From Uranotaenia lowii (Eukaryota > Arthropoda > Insecta > Diptera > Culicidae): a stretch of 64,000 bases of DNA. Made by a program: the position numbers and the translations under genes. Shown here one piece after another: positions 21,961 through 34,253 of the stretch (position 1 is the stretch's first letter; each line of letters opens with the position of its first letter). Location: positions 130,510,714 to 130,574,713 of the forward strand of contig NC_073691.1 in assembly GCF_029784155.1 (NCBI RefSeq), given 5' to 3'. The notes beneath the pieces were generated by a model. That model did no database searches and was not told the DNA's origin. It saw only the letters and a program-made list of their open reading frames with translations.

Positions 21961-24900
21961 CATAGGGCAGCCCGCCTTAGATGCAAAATAAAGTCGAAGA
22001 TTTCGTCTACAAGATGCAGGTACAATCGTTAGTATTCACTTTTATCCAAGCGAGATACATCAATTTTACTTTTCCATGTTTGTATTAAAAACAACGATTT
22101 CTATGAAAGCACATACAGCGCATTCTAGTACGTGTGTTTTCTTTTAGTTTTTCCCTGCGCGATGTCAGAGGCAAAGGTTTGGAAGCGCATTTGTGTTATT
22201 AGTACAGGTTATTGTGTGTTCAATTGAAATAGATATCCTCTACAAGCTGGAGATGCAAAACTACAAAATTCAGGAGATTTGAGTTTACAATGACCAGAAA
22301 ATGTGTTAACCAGGATGCTACAATGAGGGCAAATAAACGATTTTATAATGGCAAAGTTGGCATTTAGCCTATCCACATAGGGATTTTTAAGCAATGAAGC
22401 TTTTTTTTAATCATAATATTGAAAATAAGGACTTTTTTTTCAATTTACTCTGTTAAATTCTGACATACATTAAAAAAAATGAAGTCGGGCAAAAGAGGGA
22501 CATGTACACACTAAGTGGAAAGTAAATATAGTTACAATAGTACCTCTGAATCCTAGCTTAACCATACAGGAGATTCAGAACACAAAGTCTTGATTTTATA
22601 TATTTTTATTTAACTGACCAGTTAGCGCTCTGGTTAGACGACTACAATGAGCTTCTCTGGCGCCAAATTTGAAACAAGCGATATTAACACTGCACGAAGC
22701 TGTAGCAGTGGATTCCAGAACCAGGATTGATGTATGATACGAAATATCAGAGTACGGTATTAAAGGAGCTTTGACTCTTCTTAACACTATAACCATTCTA
22801 AAGCTAAGGGAACATGTGTCAATACAAGAGAAGTGACATATATTAGGTGAAACAGATATGACTGTCGACATGTGATACAAGTTTTGATCAAAAACTTGAT
22901 TTAATAGGGAATATTGAAGCCTTTTGGCAACCTCCACAAAGTTCTGTTACCAATCCAAAGATTGAAGCGACTGAATACTTGTACATTAAAAGGAAAATAC
23001 ATACACTAATTTTGCGCTTGACGTAACAGATATAACTGATGTAATTTAGATCATATTCTTCTATGATTTCAAATCGGTTAATATTAACAGATAGCCAAAA
23101 GCAATGGGACCGTAAGCGATGCGTTTGCGATTCACATTTGAACACTTGTGAAGAGATTTTATTGAACGGAGTTACTAGGAGAGCAAAGAGATTAGTTAAA
23201 TGAAAAATCATATTCCAAATTAGTGAAACGAGAAAATATGGAAGAATAAAGCTTGTGCAAATGCATGTACTACATATGCACTATTGGCATACCCTACTCG
23301 AGAGAAAATACGTACAAAAGTTCAAAAATACTAGCAAGAATTTAAAACTGATTCAGATTCAAAACATTTTCTTCCAATGTTTTAAACTTGAAAAACTTCT
23401 GAACTCTGCATGCAATAATTGACCTTGACCGATTTTCTCCCCCACCCAGATACAGCCTCATTGATTTCCAATAGACAGAAATATGAGATAAATGTATCTG
23501 GAAAGTACTGGATAAGTCGCCTCGTACGACATGGACCAGTATCCCAGTGGCAGTATTCTTTAGGCCGCTGCCACACAACGTTCACTAAAAGAGAAGGTTC
23601 CAAATATCTAATGCCTATTTAGCAAATCTTTGTGCCATTTTCGGCGCTGAAAAGTGTACTGTACCGAAAATTGTATGATACGAAAAGCACTTCTGGCATA
23701 AAGACTCGAGCTCCCTAGCAAAATGATGCATGACCACTGTACTATCTTCAGATCTTCATACTATTGATAGTTCTTTTTTTAATTATAGGAAGAATAGAAC
23801 TCACTGTAAAATTCTTATCTCAGCTTGCCAGTGCGATGTTTTACGCAGTGTACCATCTGAGTCGGTTAGCAAACAAAGGTTTATTATCATAGTCTATCTG
23901 CTACTGCCGATTACCAGAAAAAAACGCATTACATATGCCGTTTGCCGGTGTTTTTTCATCGTCCTTTGTTTTTGATGAGAAAGGAATCAGAATAGGATGG
24001 GAATGGCAAACTAGAAACAGTTTTCTATTGCCGGCCGGTTTACATACATACGATCTTGGCTGGTGGTTTTTTGCCGTCGGCTGGAAACATAGATTTTTTT
24101 TTCGAATGCTGGTCTTCATACTCGGTACATCATTTGACAATATCCTTGTTGACTGATAGTTTCCATCCTACTTTGTCTTGTGATAACATATCGGATATGT
24201 TTTATTTGGTTTCTTTCAGACAAATGCAATGTGGTTGCGCTGGGATGAAAATTCCAGTTATTAGAAAGCTTGTATAATAATGTATGATAATTCCACCTCC
24301 AAAGAAGTTCATTATTGGAATGGAGGCTGATTTGTGTGTGTAAGTACATATATTTCTCTGACTTCAGTATTCTTGTGATGCTGCATTCCTCCAATAATAC
24401 TGTTTTTCTTTTTAAAAAAGTTTGAGAAAAAGTATTCCTATGGCACAAACATGACCTTCAACTCTTTGCAACCCATCGGCTAGACACAATTTTTGGGCAG
24501 CAAAACCCAATCGACTGATGTTACGAAATCCTCAGGTAAGAACAACAAAAAGCGTACAGCTGCCGATAACCAGCTCGCTAATTTTCCAAACAAAGATGCT
24601 AATTTCTCATCATTAACGGCTTATGGTCCAAAGTTGCATTTATCCCCTTCTCTCTCAACCCTTTCTCGGTTGTGCTTATCGCAGACATCAAATCGACCGT
24701 ATCCGAAGAAATTAGTCCCTCACTCACTTCTACTCTGGCCGCTTAGGAAAGCAAACAAAAACAAAATAAAACAGACACCCTCAGCCAACACTTTTTCTCC
24801 AAGCGAATATTGTGATGGTTATGGTTTTGTCTTACCACAATTTTCTATGTTCCAATTTCCACAGTTTTGCACCGAGTTTCCATCGTAACATTAACTTATT

Positions 24901-25664
24901 TCTTGGGGTTCGTCTGTTCGTTTAGTTAGACGAGGCAAGCGAGATGTCGAGTGCAAAATGAGAAAAGCGTGGCCGCCATCATATGGAGGGGTGCATCACT
25001 CGGGAACCTGGGGGATGTGCTAGGAGAGGAGCTTGTGGTAAGAAGGGTTCAAGTTGGCTCGACTGCACCACACTCCATCCCCCTCGGAGGAGCACTTTGA
25101 TGTGAGCCTTTTAATTTAATCATCTTAGTAGATAGTCGCTGTTATTGTTTTTGATATCGTTGGAACCCTCCCTGTTGGAAAAGATCAGATGCTTTTGCGT
25201 ATCTGGTACATATGGATTACTGATTTCGGCAGAATTGTTGACGTTGTTGCAGTGAAAAAGTTTCCAGTAAGAAAACTGACCGTCATCGACGGGGCTCAAC
25301 AGACGTCGGCGATACTACCTTTCGATACTGTATTTTTTTGGGTTTTTGTCGAAAGCAGCTAGAAACTTTTCAGACAGCATGTTCAAAAGCAATTCTTTTT
25401 TATTACCTTGGTAATTAAGCATTAAAATCAACAACACGATTGTATCAATTTAATGTTGAATTTAATTGATACTCGAGCAAAAAAAAACATCAGACATTGC
25501 TTCTAGCCCCACATATGAACTATTCCGAATCTGCTTTAAGCAGATTAACAATTTTGATTTGAAAGATCCAAAAACTGCAATTATAAAAATTTTAAATTCT
25601 GAATGAGCCGCATTCTTTAATTTTCGACCAAACCAACTACATACATATATTATCAGATAACGAT
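21961..25664. other. Intronic DNA without recognisable elements
   Basis: No transposase, RT, tRNA or paired TIR is visible. Base composition is more balanced at 24560-25330, which may be old single-copy intron or conserved non-coding sequence. Frames at 22596-23211, 23342-23622 and 24493-24888 show no family features and lack splice or codon support, so I do not call them genes. Confidence 0.4.
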
Positions 25665-25672
25665 ATGTACAT

Positions 25673-27080
25673 TAGACTGAGTCGATTTGGGGTCATTTTT
25701 GAATTTCACAAACCCTGGGGTCCAAAAAGCTTCGTCTTGGTCCAAAACTCATCCATGATTTTTTGCAAAATTTTTAAGTAACGTTTACATGAGTAAAATT
25801 GAACTTTTAGGTTTGTATGGGAAAATTGAATATTTTGTACTGAAAAATCAACATCATTTTCGTTTCCTCTGTGGAACCGAGCCAGCTAACAGCTTTTGTG
25901 CCAATTTATAAAATTCCTAAAGGAAATTTTCGCTGAAAAACTTTGTCGAAGACTTCAACCTCCTATCTCATTAGACAAAAAAGTTATTAGGTGTTGAATA
26001 GAGATATGTTTTTTCGGATTGATAAACAATAAATTCAATTGACACCACTTCTGGGTGCCTAGCGAGGTATTGCATGACTACTTTTCATGCAATACTTCGC
26101 TAGGCTCCAGCAGTGATGTCGATTGAATTTATTGTTTATCAATTCGAAAAGATATACAGACCCCGTTCGATTTTAGCAACACGCCCGTACATTTTGTGTT
26201 GCCAAAATCGAATGTTTTCAATTATTTTTAAAAAATAACTATTATTATCATAAAAAACGTTATTTTTAGTAAATTGTCGATCATTTGTAGTCATTATTTA
26301 TTTTTTTCATCATGTTTTTGATGCATTTTGCACGTTTCTTAATTTGTTTATAATGTTTGTTTTAATTTGTCATATTTGCAGTTTTTGTCATTCTTCATCA
26401 TTTTTTAGTTGTTTTTTGTCAGTTTCAGTCTTTTGTTTGCATTTGTTTTTTAACATTTTGAATTTTTCATAATTTTGTCATTTTTGAGTACTTTATAAAA
26501 TTTAATAAAAACTTTTGTTTTCATTGCTGCATTTTATCACCGTTTTAGAACAAAAACACGTATTTATTGTATTTGTTATAATTAAATTGGTCCTATTATA
26601 ACGAAAACTAAAAGGTAATGTTGTTTCTAAGAACCTTTCAATTTTGGCACATGTGCCAAAATCGGATGTTGCCAAAATCGAATGTTGCCAAAATCGAATG
26701 TTGCCAAAATCGAATGTTGTCAAAATCGAACGGGGTCTGTACGTGTACCTCTATTAAACAGCTAATAAATTTTTCACCTAATAAGTTACGAAGTTACGGT
26801 CTGGGACAAAGTTGTTCAACGGAAAATTTTCCTTAGGGAATTTATAAATTGGCACAAAAACTGTCAGCTGACTCGGTTCCTCAGAAAAAACAAAAATGAT
26901 GTTTATTTTTCAGTACAAAATATTCAATTTTCCCATACAAATCTAAAAGTTCAAATTTACTCATGTAACCGTTTCTTAAAAATTCTACGAAAAATCATGG
27001 ATGAGTGTTGGACCAAGACGAAGGTTTTTAGACCCCAGGGTTTGTGAAATTCAAAAATGACCCCAAATCGACTTAGTCTA
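25673..27080. mobile_element. Palindromic hAT-like element, copy A, hosting MITE-C
   Basis: Starts TAGACTGAGTCGATTTGGGG and ends with the near inverse, CCCCAAATCGACTTAGTCTA. It is flanked by ATGTACAT (25665-25672) and ATGTGCAT (27081-27088), an 8-bp duplication with one change. The arms mirror each other outside in: the ACCCTGGGGTC / GACCCCAGGGT block, the CATGGATGA block and the AAAATGATG block. Removing MITE-C leaves about 823 bp. An inner hairpin, GCCTAGCGAGGTATTGCATG paired with CATGCAATACTTCGCTAGGC, sits at about 26058-26105 inside a smaller palindrome (about 26003-26154). No coding sequence. Copy B at 3865-5407 is a relative. Confidence 0.8.
26157..26739. mobile_element. MITE-C copy 1, 583 bp, TA duplication
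   Basis: Begins CAGACCCCGTTCGATTTT and ends AAAATCGAACGGGGTCTG, with TA at 26155-26156 and 26740-26741. The right end carries four tandem-like 16-bp units of the type TGTTGCCAAAATCGAA (26667-26728). The left end has one such unit after an ACACGCCC spacer. The TA target indicates a Tc1/mariner or pogo-type MITE. There is no coding capacity. This is the only uninterrupted copy in the window and serves as the reference for copies 2 and 3. Confidence 0.9.
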
Positions 27081-27088
27081 ATGTGCAT

Positions 27089-28740
27089 ACATATTAACAT
27101 AAGATGAAAAAAAAAAAACTTTAAATTTTTGGTCATAATTAAATCTTTTTTCAATCAACATAAGCTGGATAAAATTAAACTCCTTAGGTTGTCGTCAAGT
27201 TGAAAACATTGAAAGAACATGTTCTCAATATTCAATAATTTTATAATTAATTTGATTGAGAGGACACTTCAAAACGTTTATTATTACAAAGGATCTAATC
27301 TTATCATTGTTTTGAATCTTTGAGCAGTTTTTTTTTCTAAGAAGTCAAGTGTGATTCAAAATTTATTATCTGACGATATCTTCCCGGTATGAAAATTATA
27401 CGAATATGACATGATTTGACTGATCATTTGAGGGTTAAAACGTAGTCTAAAAATACCATCTTCTTAAATAATTCCTCTGGCCACATGTGTCATTTCAAAT
27501 TTAGATTGGCTTCCAACATATGTATGTGTCTTCAAAATTCAAGCAGCTTAAAAATTCGAAGAATTTAATTTATAACAGAAAAAAATCTTCAATATTGTGC
27601 ATTCAATTGAATTGAGAAATGTATTCAATACTTTTCAGATTAATCCTTCATGTTTGGAACAGCTTAAATTACCGATAAACTAACTCTGTGCTTTTGACCA
27701 AAAAAAATCTATTATTCTGTGAGTTCATGTCAAAAAATAAGAAGATCTGTTTTAACACTTTAAAGTATAAAACTGACAAAGTTTGAAAAAAAAAAACAAT
27801 CATTAACTGAAGTTTAAAACAGAAATTGTAAATGTATTTTTTAATGTTGGTTTTACGAGATGCCGACTGTAGGTTTGTCATGTGAATTTATTCCAGTTTT
27901 AACAAACACACTCTGATTTTTTTAAAAGTTGTGTCACATATTCAATACGCCACACACTGTGAACCAAAGAACCGATGTTGAAAACTTGAACACAATATTT
28001 GCTTCAATTTCGGACATTTTACAAAAGTCAAACTACAAGAAAACCAACCACAAAATAAGATAGAAATAACACAGGAGAAACAACAGTTATACAAAACTCT
28101 ACCGCCTAAATTCACCCAACTTTTGTATATAAATAATCGGTGAAATTTCAAATTCAAATTAAAATTCTAGACGCTTTTTCTTAGTTTGATCGATATTTAC
28201 AGTGAAACTTAACTGACGATCAGATTCGGAAAGTACGATTTTTCCAAAAGCAATAACGACAATTTTTGTAAGTAGAGTGAGTAACATCATGCACAAAATT
28301 TATAATTACACGTAAATAATTTTAGAATCCCTGAAGATGATGTCATACGACATCTAAACGTCGGTTTAGAAATAAATTTCGTTTGTTAATGATAATTGTA
28401 CTGATTTGCCGATAATGACGTTCAAAAATTTGTTAGCTTAGTCACTTAAACTTTACTCAACTTAATTGTTTCAAAATTGCTTTCCAAAATAAGTTTTGTG
28501 TTCGAATGTTAAGCTTTTGGGGTAAAATAAATGCTTCTGGTCAATTTAATCAACAAAAATGTTCAAGACAAGCTCGTAGCTAATTTGTTCATAAATCGAC
28601 ATTTTCAGATAAATATTATTGTTGAAGCAATTTTGAGCGGTTTTAATTTCTATACTTATAATTATGAGGCCAAAGTCCGCTATATGAAATGTCATATGAT
28701 CCAATCCAAATTGAAGTACCAACATTTTCTTCTATAGTTT
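27089..28740. other. Intronic DNA, no gene seen apart from a ribozyme-like motif
   Basis: AT-rich sequence with no transposon termini that I can pair. The only structured item is the hairpin at 28331-28364, listed separately. Confidence 0.4.
28331..28364 (+). ncRNA. Degenerate hammerhead-ribozyme-like motif
   Basis: CTGAAGA is followed by a 5-6 bp stem (GATGTC, loop ATAC, GACATC), then TAAACGTCGG. The layout copies a type I hammerhead core, which has CTGATGA, stem II, GAAA and a cleavage site near GTC. Such minimal hammerheads are known at the ends of Penelope-like retroelements and in some SINEs. Both invariant boxes are changed here (CTGAAGA; TAAAC for GAAAC), so activity is unlikely. This may be the end of a dead element. 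Confidence 0.3.
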
Positions 28741-29180
28741 GTTTTGAATTGTTTAACGGATAAATCAAGCATAGGTTTACTTTTTTTGGACGTAGCAATT
28801 GGCGTTGAGGACCAATAATATGAAAAAAAGGGAGCGAAAAAGAACAGTAACACTTGTGTTTTTCTTTGTGCTTCTAGGAATTATTTGAATAGATAACTGC
28901 ATTTTTAGGAGTTTTCCAGAATTCCAAAGGTTTTCAAAAGTTTTACAAAGGGGTTTTAAGCGATGCTCCTCTAGCGTTAAGGAATTTGATATTTGAGCCA
29001 TAATGCTTTATCAAACTGCTTGATTTCTTTTTTAATATTCATTCGTATGATGCAAAATGATGGAACATAGATTTGAGGCTGAATTTGAATTAAAAAAACA
29101 GGCTTCAAATAAAAAAAAACTAATGTTTTTTAAATACTTAAACACTATTCTAGAGTTTGTTTTGATTAGGTCGTATGAGC
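28741..29180. repeat. Repeat J, left copy (inverted relative to 34955-35890)
   Basis: Blocks AAATCAAGCATA, TTGGCGTTGAGGACCAA, TAGATAACTGCATTTTAGGA (one gap) and GTTTTCCAGAATTCCAAAG are found inverted at 35880-35630. TTTTGATTAGGTCGTATGAG pairs with 34965-34985. Together the copies form the outer arms of a 7.1-kb inverted structure enclosing the hAT element at 29701-32171. It carries no gene. Confidence 0.6.
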
Positions 29181-29623
29181 CAATACAAACAAAATTGACT
29201 TATTGGCTGCAAACGATTGATAAACATGTATTTTATGTTCGGTAAAAACTTGGTTCAATTTTGTCAGTAGACAAATTTTACAAAATGATTTGAATTTAAG
29301 ACGCATAATGACTTTCTCATTTTCGAGTGCAATTTTGTTTTTGCGACTATTTGCACTGCACTGAATTATCGTGCAAAACAAAGGGCGCAAAATAACAGTT
29401 CGGTCAGTTGGTTTTTGTGACCTTATGCATTTTCTCAAAAAATGCCTTAGCAAGTGTTGAATTGTTGACAAATTCCAACGGAAATTATATGTGGGAGTAG
29501 TTTAAGCAGTCCAGTAATAAAAACTTCTTAAATTTGTAGAGAAGTAAGTTAAAAATGCGAAATTTTTTTGAGCGAACAAAATTTAATTTTCAATTTCATA
29601 TTTTTTTCCTTCACAGATGTAGC

Positions 29624-32315
29624 TATCAAAACAAAACAACCTTAAACAAAAGTAACAGGAAGTAAGCAGCAATCAAAAGTAGAATAAACATGATGGACAG
29701 CAGTCTTCACGAAAACATGCACCCAGTTCAACTTGAGTGCGGAAATCCAGGCGCAAGTTTTCTCTGAACTTGCACACAAGCTTGCACTTGGGTTCAGCTC
29801 AAACCTGAATCCGAGCACATTTTTTGTACCCGAGTGCGCGCCCCGATGTTCGTACCCGTGTTCGCTTCGGGTTCGTACCGAGTTTTGTAGTCATAGTGGC
29901 TGGCTGAACTGAGATTGAATGTGTCTGCCTGTGTATGCCTGGGTGTTAAATGCAGTATGAATTATTTTCTTCAGTTAGTTTTTCTATCGTTTGTGCGTAT
30001 GTAATTCAATTTCTCTGCTATTTTTTGCGTTTTTTGAACATTTTTGGAGATTGGGTGGTGAAACCGATTCAAATAATTTTTAAAATTCTTGATGAAATTT
30101 TTTGGTCCGTTGGCAAAAAAACCGAAAAATAAATTGGTCGAAAATTTGTTTTTTGGAAGTAGGTTGTTTTTCAGAAAACCGGTGATTTGATAAAATGTTT
30201 GGGAATTGCCGTTTTAACTCTCGCTACGCAGATCTTATAAAACAATGTTTATATTTATGAGGCATTAAAAAATGCAAAATTTAATGGATGAATCATCGCA
30301 TGGCGAGTAAACAACATGTAAAATTTTGCAAAATTGGAATGATAAAAAATGAAAAAAAAAAGATCAAAATGACACAAATGGAAAAACGACCAAAAATTCA
30401 AAATTTTAACATTGATTTACATTTTAAAGGCCCATTTTAAAACAAGTACAAAAAGTTGTTTTTACAATTGTGTTTCGCATCATTAATTTATTTTATTGAT
30501 TTTTTTCACCATTTCTTTATACAAAAGTATGTTCTTCATACTCAAAAGTTCATAACAGGCCGTTATAGATTATTCGAGTATTTGTAGACTGGATTAGTCG
30601 TACATGAAAAAATGTTTTTATCGTCTTTCAAACTTCGTTAATGTTTTTAATCGTTTAATTTATAATGAATCATGGCTCCATTTATTTTTAACTGATTCAC
30701 AAAAAAGTGAGATCAATAATTTCAATGTGTTGATCAATTATATGAAAGATGAAAGAAAATAATTGAAGAAAACATTGAAATTATATAAACTTAATATTCA
30801 TTTTTCAAATGAACGGTTAAAATTATTTTCATTTTGTTAAATTCTGAGATACAACAAAGTGCGAATTGATTTATTGTTTGGAAAATATTGAAAATAAAAA
30901 AAAAGTATCTACTTGTAGTCAAATTTAAAAAATTTCGGACTACATAACATTATTTTTTAATCTCTTTTTTGCATGTTGAAGGTAAATAAACTTGCTACTG
31001 ATTATCTAAACATCTTTTTAGCATTTGATCAGCAGTAGTATAGATCGGATTTTATTTCATCGACGGAAATTTTATTGATGACTTTAGATATGATAGTAAC
31101 ATTCTATTTTTTTTTGTGCAAAACTTTAATTGTTACAAAAGAAAGATTTCAAGTGATTATTCATCATAATAGGTTAAAAATTGTAGAAGTTATGGCCAAG
31201 GTTGCCGAAATCACAGAATAATCTATAATTTCAGAGAGTTTTGAGCATATTTTTGTCACAGATCCTGTGTCATAGAATACAGTATTCACGGATTTTTGAA
31301 ATTTTGTATGCTTTTCCAAACAAATAGATATTTATATCCATATTTACAAAGGGTTTCTGACTCAAATTCATGAAAATGTTATGTAGTTAACACTGATTGC
31401 TATAATATTTATTGTAAACATAAGCATATATGACTTGTTTTTCAGTGAAAATCGTATCAAAACATTAATGAATCTTGTCACAGAATTTTGGAGTCAAATA
31501 TCAGAACTACAGATCTTCTTTTTTAAAACACAGAATTTTTTCCGGCAACCTTAGTTATGATTACTTTACGATAATAGTAATACATTTTCAAATGATTGAG
31601 CAAACCACAGCGCAAAATAGAGTAACTAATCTTAGTATAGGAAGAATAAAACATGTTTGATCTAACCCGCTCCAAGCTAAAATTAATCTTTGGCTTACTA
31701 GATGGTCACTATACTAATTAAGCAAAATCTGACCATCAGAAGGTCAGATTGAATCTCAAGCGTGAATGAGATTAAGAAATATTTTGCTCCAGAGATGCAC
31801 AATAAACCGATGTTTCATTCATAACTTTTTTCTCCACTAGCCGATTGATTTTTTTAAATAATTTTTTCAAAGCCTAAATCAAGGCAAATATTTTACCCGA
31901 AGACAGCATCACGATTGGAATTGAAACAAAAAGTTACCCAAGATGCTCAAGCGCTTCACTTTCTGCATTTGATTCCTTTTCCTGGCTTCTGAACATGGAT
32001 GCGCGCACACGGGTTCGCACCCGGGTTCGAGCACGAGCTCGAACTTGCACCCTACACTTTGAGAGCGGTGAGTTCAAATGGGTGCGTGTTGAACTTGCGC
32101 CTAAAAAATTGTGTGCAAGTAAGTGCAAAAACTTGCGTGCACTTCGCACCCAAGTTGTACCGTGAAGACTGATGGACAGTCCTTTGCAGCACCGATTTAA
32201 GACTGCTAAAATGGCAAAAGGAGATTGCTCCCCCGGAGATTCTGTAGAGCGCATATAACCCGTGGAGCCCAGGACATCCAGGTTCATGGATTCAAACGTA
32301 AGTACATTACAATTT
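29624..32315 (+). pseudogene. Possible host exon split by a hAT element
   Basis: A strong acceptor (TTTTTTTCCTTCACAG, ending 29620-29625) precedes a leader and an ATG in good insect context (ATAAACATGATGG, about 29691). The hAT element at 29701-32171 interrupts it. Beyond the element a short coding-like stretch continues in frame for about 29 codons, counted with the element and one duplication left out, to a stop near 32250. A GTAAGT donor follows at about 32299. This could be the first coding exon of a small plus-strand gene in the ADAM intron, or chance splice-like signals. I do not recognise the peptide. Confidence 0.25.
29701..32171. mobile_element. hAT-like non-autonomous element, 2471 bp
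   Basis: Ends are CAGTCTTCACG and CGTGAAGACTG (11 bp, perfect), flanked by ATGGACAG on both sides (29693-29700 and 32172-32179). Both subterminal regions are GC-rich and packed with repeats of ACTTGCAC, GTTCGAAC and CACCCA-type words (29720-29890; 31975-32160), in contrast with the AT-rich core. Repeated subterminal motifs are the usual transposase binding sites of hAT elements. The core has no transposase, so it must have relied on another copy. Confidence 0.85.
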
Positions 32316-33050
32316 GGGAAGGACTAGTTTAAGACCCATAAAATGAAGTTTCAGATAAAATTTAGCAATATGCAAAACGACGTTCGTGCCAAGCATGTAA
32401 TGCCAAAGGTCGTAAGTGCATCTTTACTCGAAAAACCAAGTTTATGGATGAATTTATTACTCTAGGCTTTTCCTCCACGGTGTGTTTCGTAGAAGTACTT
32501 AAAGAAAAAAAAATACAGTTACGCTAATTTTCGCATGGGTAGAAAGAAGAGCTTCTTCTGGTTCATTCTCACCGAAAATTAAAATATTTTGTCGGTGATC
32601 CCCCATACAAAATATTGTTTGAAAATTTTCTATTTGAATTCTTCAAAAAATAAATATATTTTTAATGTTTTATAATTTCAGAGGTGCTAATTCTCTTAGA
32701 TTTAACTTTTAATACCTTTAAATTGAACTCAACAATGTCATCAAAAACTTTGTAAAAAATTTTAATTTTTTTTTAACAAGTATCAGAGCTATTTAACATA
32801 AAAAATCCTTAAAAAGTATCTTCTTATCCTCAAATTCAAAATTGGCTGGCATATTCTGTCAGTAGTCTGTGAGGGTCAAAATATTTGAAATTATTAGAAT
32901 TATCTACAATAATATGAATCCATTTGAATCCATTACCTTTAGATTTTCTGATTGTGGGAACACTGGAGGGAATTTTATTGAAAAAAAGTTCAATGATAAA
33001 GAAAATTAGTAAAAACTAGGAACCGCTATAATTTTTTTATGATTACGCTT
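32316..33050. other. Intronic DNA, nothing recognised
   Basis: AT-rich and without paired termini or coding motifs. Confidence 0.4.
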
Positions 33051-33660
33051 ATCGTGATGCGATGTGGAGTAGAAACGTTTGCCTTAATTTAAGCTTTGAA
33101 AAAAAATAATTCGACAATAAATATTGAAAAGTTAACGATACGTGAAAAACAATTTTTGATGAAAAATCTGTTTTTATACTTCTCCTGAGTTAAATGTCTC
33201 AAAATTCCATTCGCTTTTCAGACTCAATGCAAATCGCTACAGCAGTTCAGCCTAGTTTAAATTTTGCTTGTTATTGCCTTTTGATACAATGATCATTATT
33301 AGCATGGAGTTTCCTTTAACCTTTTAATTTTCATTATTCTCTGGCCCAAGTTTTGTAACCCTGCAGCTGAACTCGGTGATTCTTCCATTTTATTCAAAGA
33401 GCTAGCATTACTGTTTAGGTTAAATAATCTTAGCTTCTTCGGTTTCCAACTCACTCTATTAGTTAAATGATCTCTTGAATACTTTGTTTTAAATAAAATT
33501 TTAAAACTTTTAAAACTGTGATAAATTTGAATTTTTTCCAAAAAAAAAAAAATACATTTCAATGTTTTTGTCGAACTCAAATGTACAAAAATTAACAGTA
33601 TTGTTGGCAAGAGTGAATTTCAAATGATCGATAGCAAGCTAGCCTGCAGCGCGTAAGGCT
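33051..33660. repeat. Worn relative of the long-TIR element at 19.0 kb
   Basis: GATGAAAAATCTGTTTTTA, AAATGTCTCAAAATTCCAT and CTAGCCTGCAGCGCGTAA recall the GATGAAAAACTGGTTTTTC, AAATGTCTCAAAATCCCAT and TTAGCCTGCAGCGCATAA blocks of the 19042-19798 element. A dissimilar segment (about 33250-33625) separates the parts, so this is a heavily decayed and probably interrupted copy. Confidence 0.4.
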
Positions 33661-34202
33661 CATCATCCCTTACTTATTTCAGCAATTCTACTGTATACTG
33701 AAGTTCTCCTTTATTATTAAATAGAACCATAATGAAGCATTAATGTTACAGTAAAACAATCATAACTTCTACAATTTTATACTAATTATGGTATAAACTA
33801 AAGAAATAATTGGTTTGAATAAACCATAGAAATCCAGAAAAACAAAAAAAAAAGTATAAATTTGGTCTAAAACCGACGATAAAATTGAAATTTCTCTTGA
33901 AAAAAATTGTTTTTCATCGTTTTGTTGATCATGAATTCGAAAATATCAACATTACTTCCATTCTTAAGCCAAAATGAAGTTCAAATGATCAATAGAAAAT
34001 TTATTCATGTCATGTTATTGATGTTATGTAGCGGGAGATAAGCGAATTCCAGTGCAAGTACTTTAACTTTTAACTAAATTTTATTGAAATTTTTTCTTCA
34101 TAGATATGTTCAAATTTAATCTTAATCTTTAAATTTATTTAAAAAATGCCATAAACGAGTGCCATTACAAAAAAATTAATTTTTGTTTTCTATAGTGCGT
34201 GC

Positions 34203-34253
34203 TAGAGGCGAATCTATCAAGCAAGCCTCTCTAATAAAATAAATTAATTAAAT
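34203..34253 (+). mobile_element. 51-bp micro-insertion with 12-bp target duplication
   Basis: TATAGTGCGTGC occurs at 34191-34202 and again at 34254-34265. The 51 bases between start TAGAGGCGAATC, contain an inverted pair (AGAGGC / GCCTCT), and end in an A-rich tail of the type AATAAAATAAATTAATTAAA. The long duplication plus A-rich 3' end is the signature of target-primed retrotransposition of a severely 5'-truncated transcript. Confidence 0.55.

Noticed and set aside
23500..23600. GC-balanced segment around CTCGTACGACATGGACCAG, suspected RNA gene or bacterial fragment
   Set aside because: I could not fold it into a known RNA or match it to a coding frame on either strand.
24493..24888. 131-codon plus-strand frame with S, P and K content
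   Set aside because: No recognisable domain, no start context or splice signal that I can defend, and it lies deep in the intron. It might be real, but I cannot support it.
26667..26728. CRISPR-like regular repeats
   Set aside because: The units are direct repeats without spacers, lie at a MITE end and are in a eukaryotic genome.
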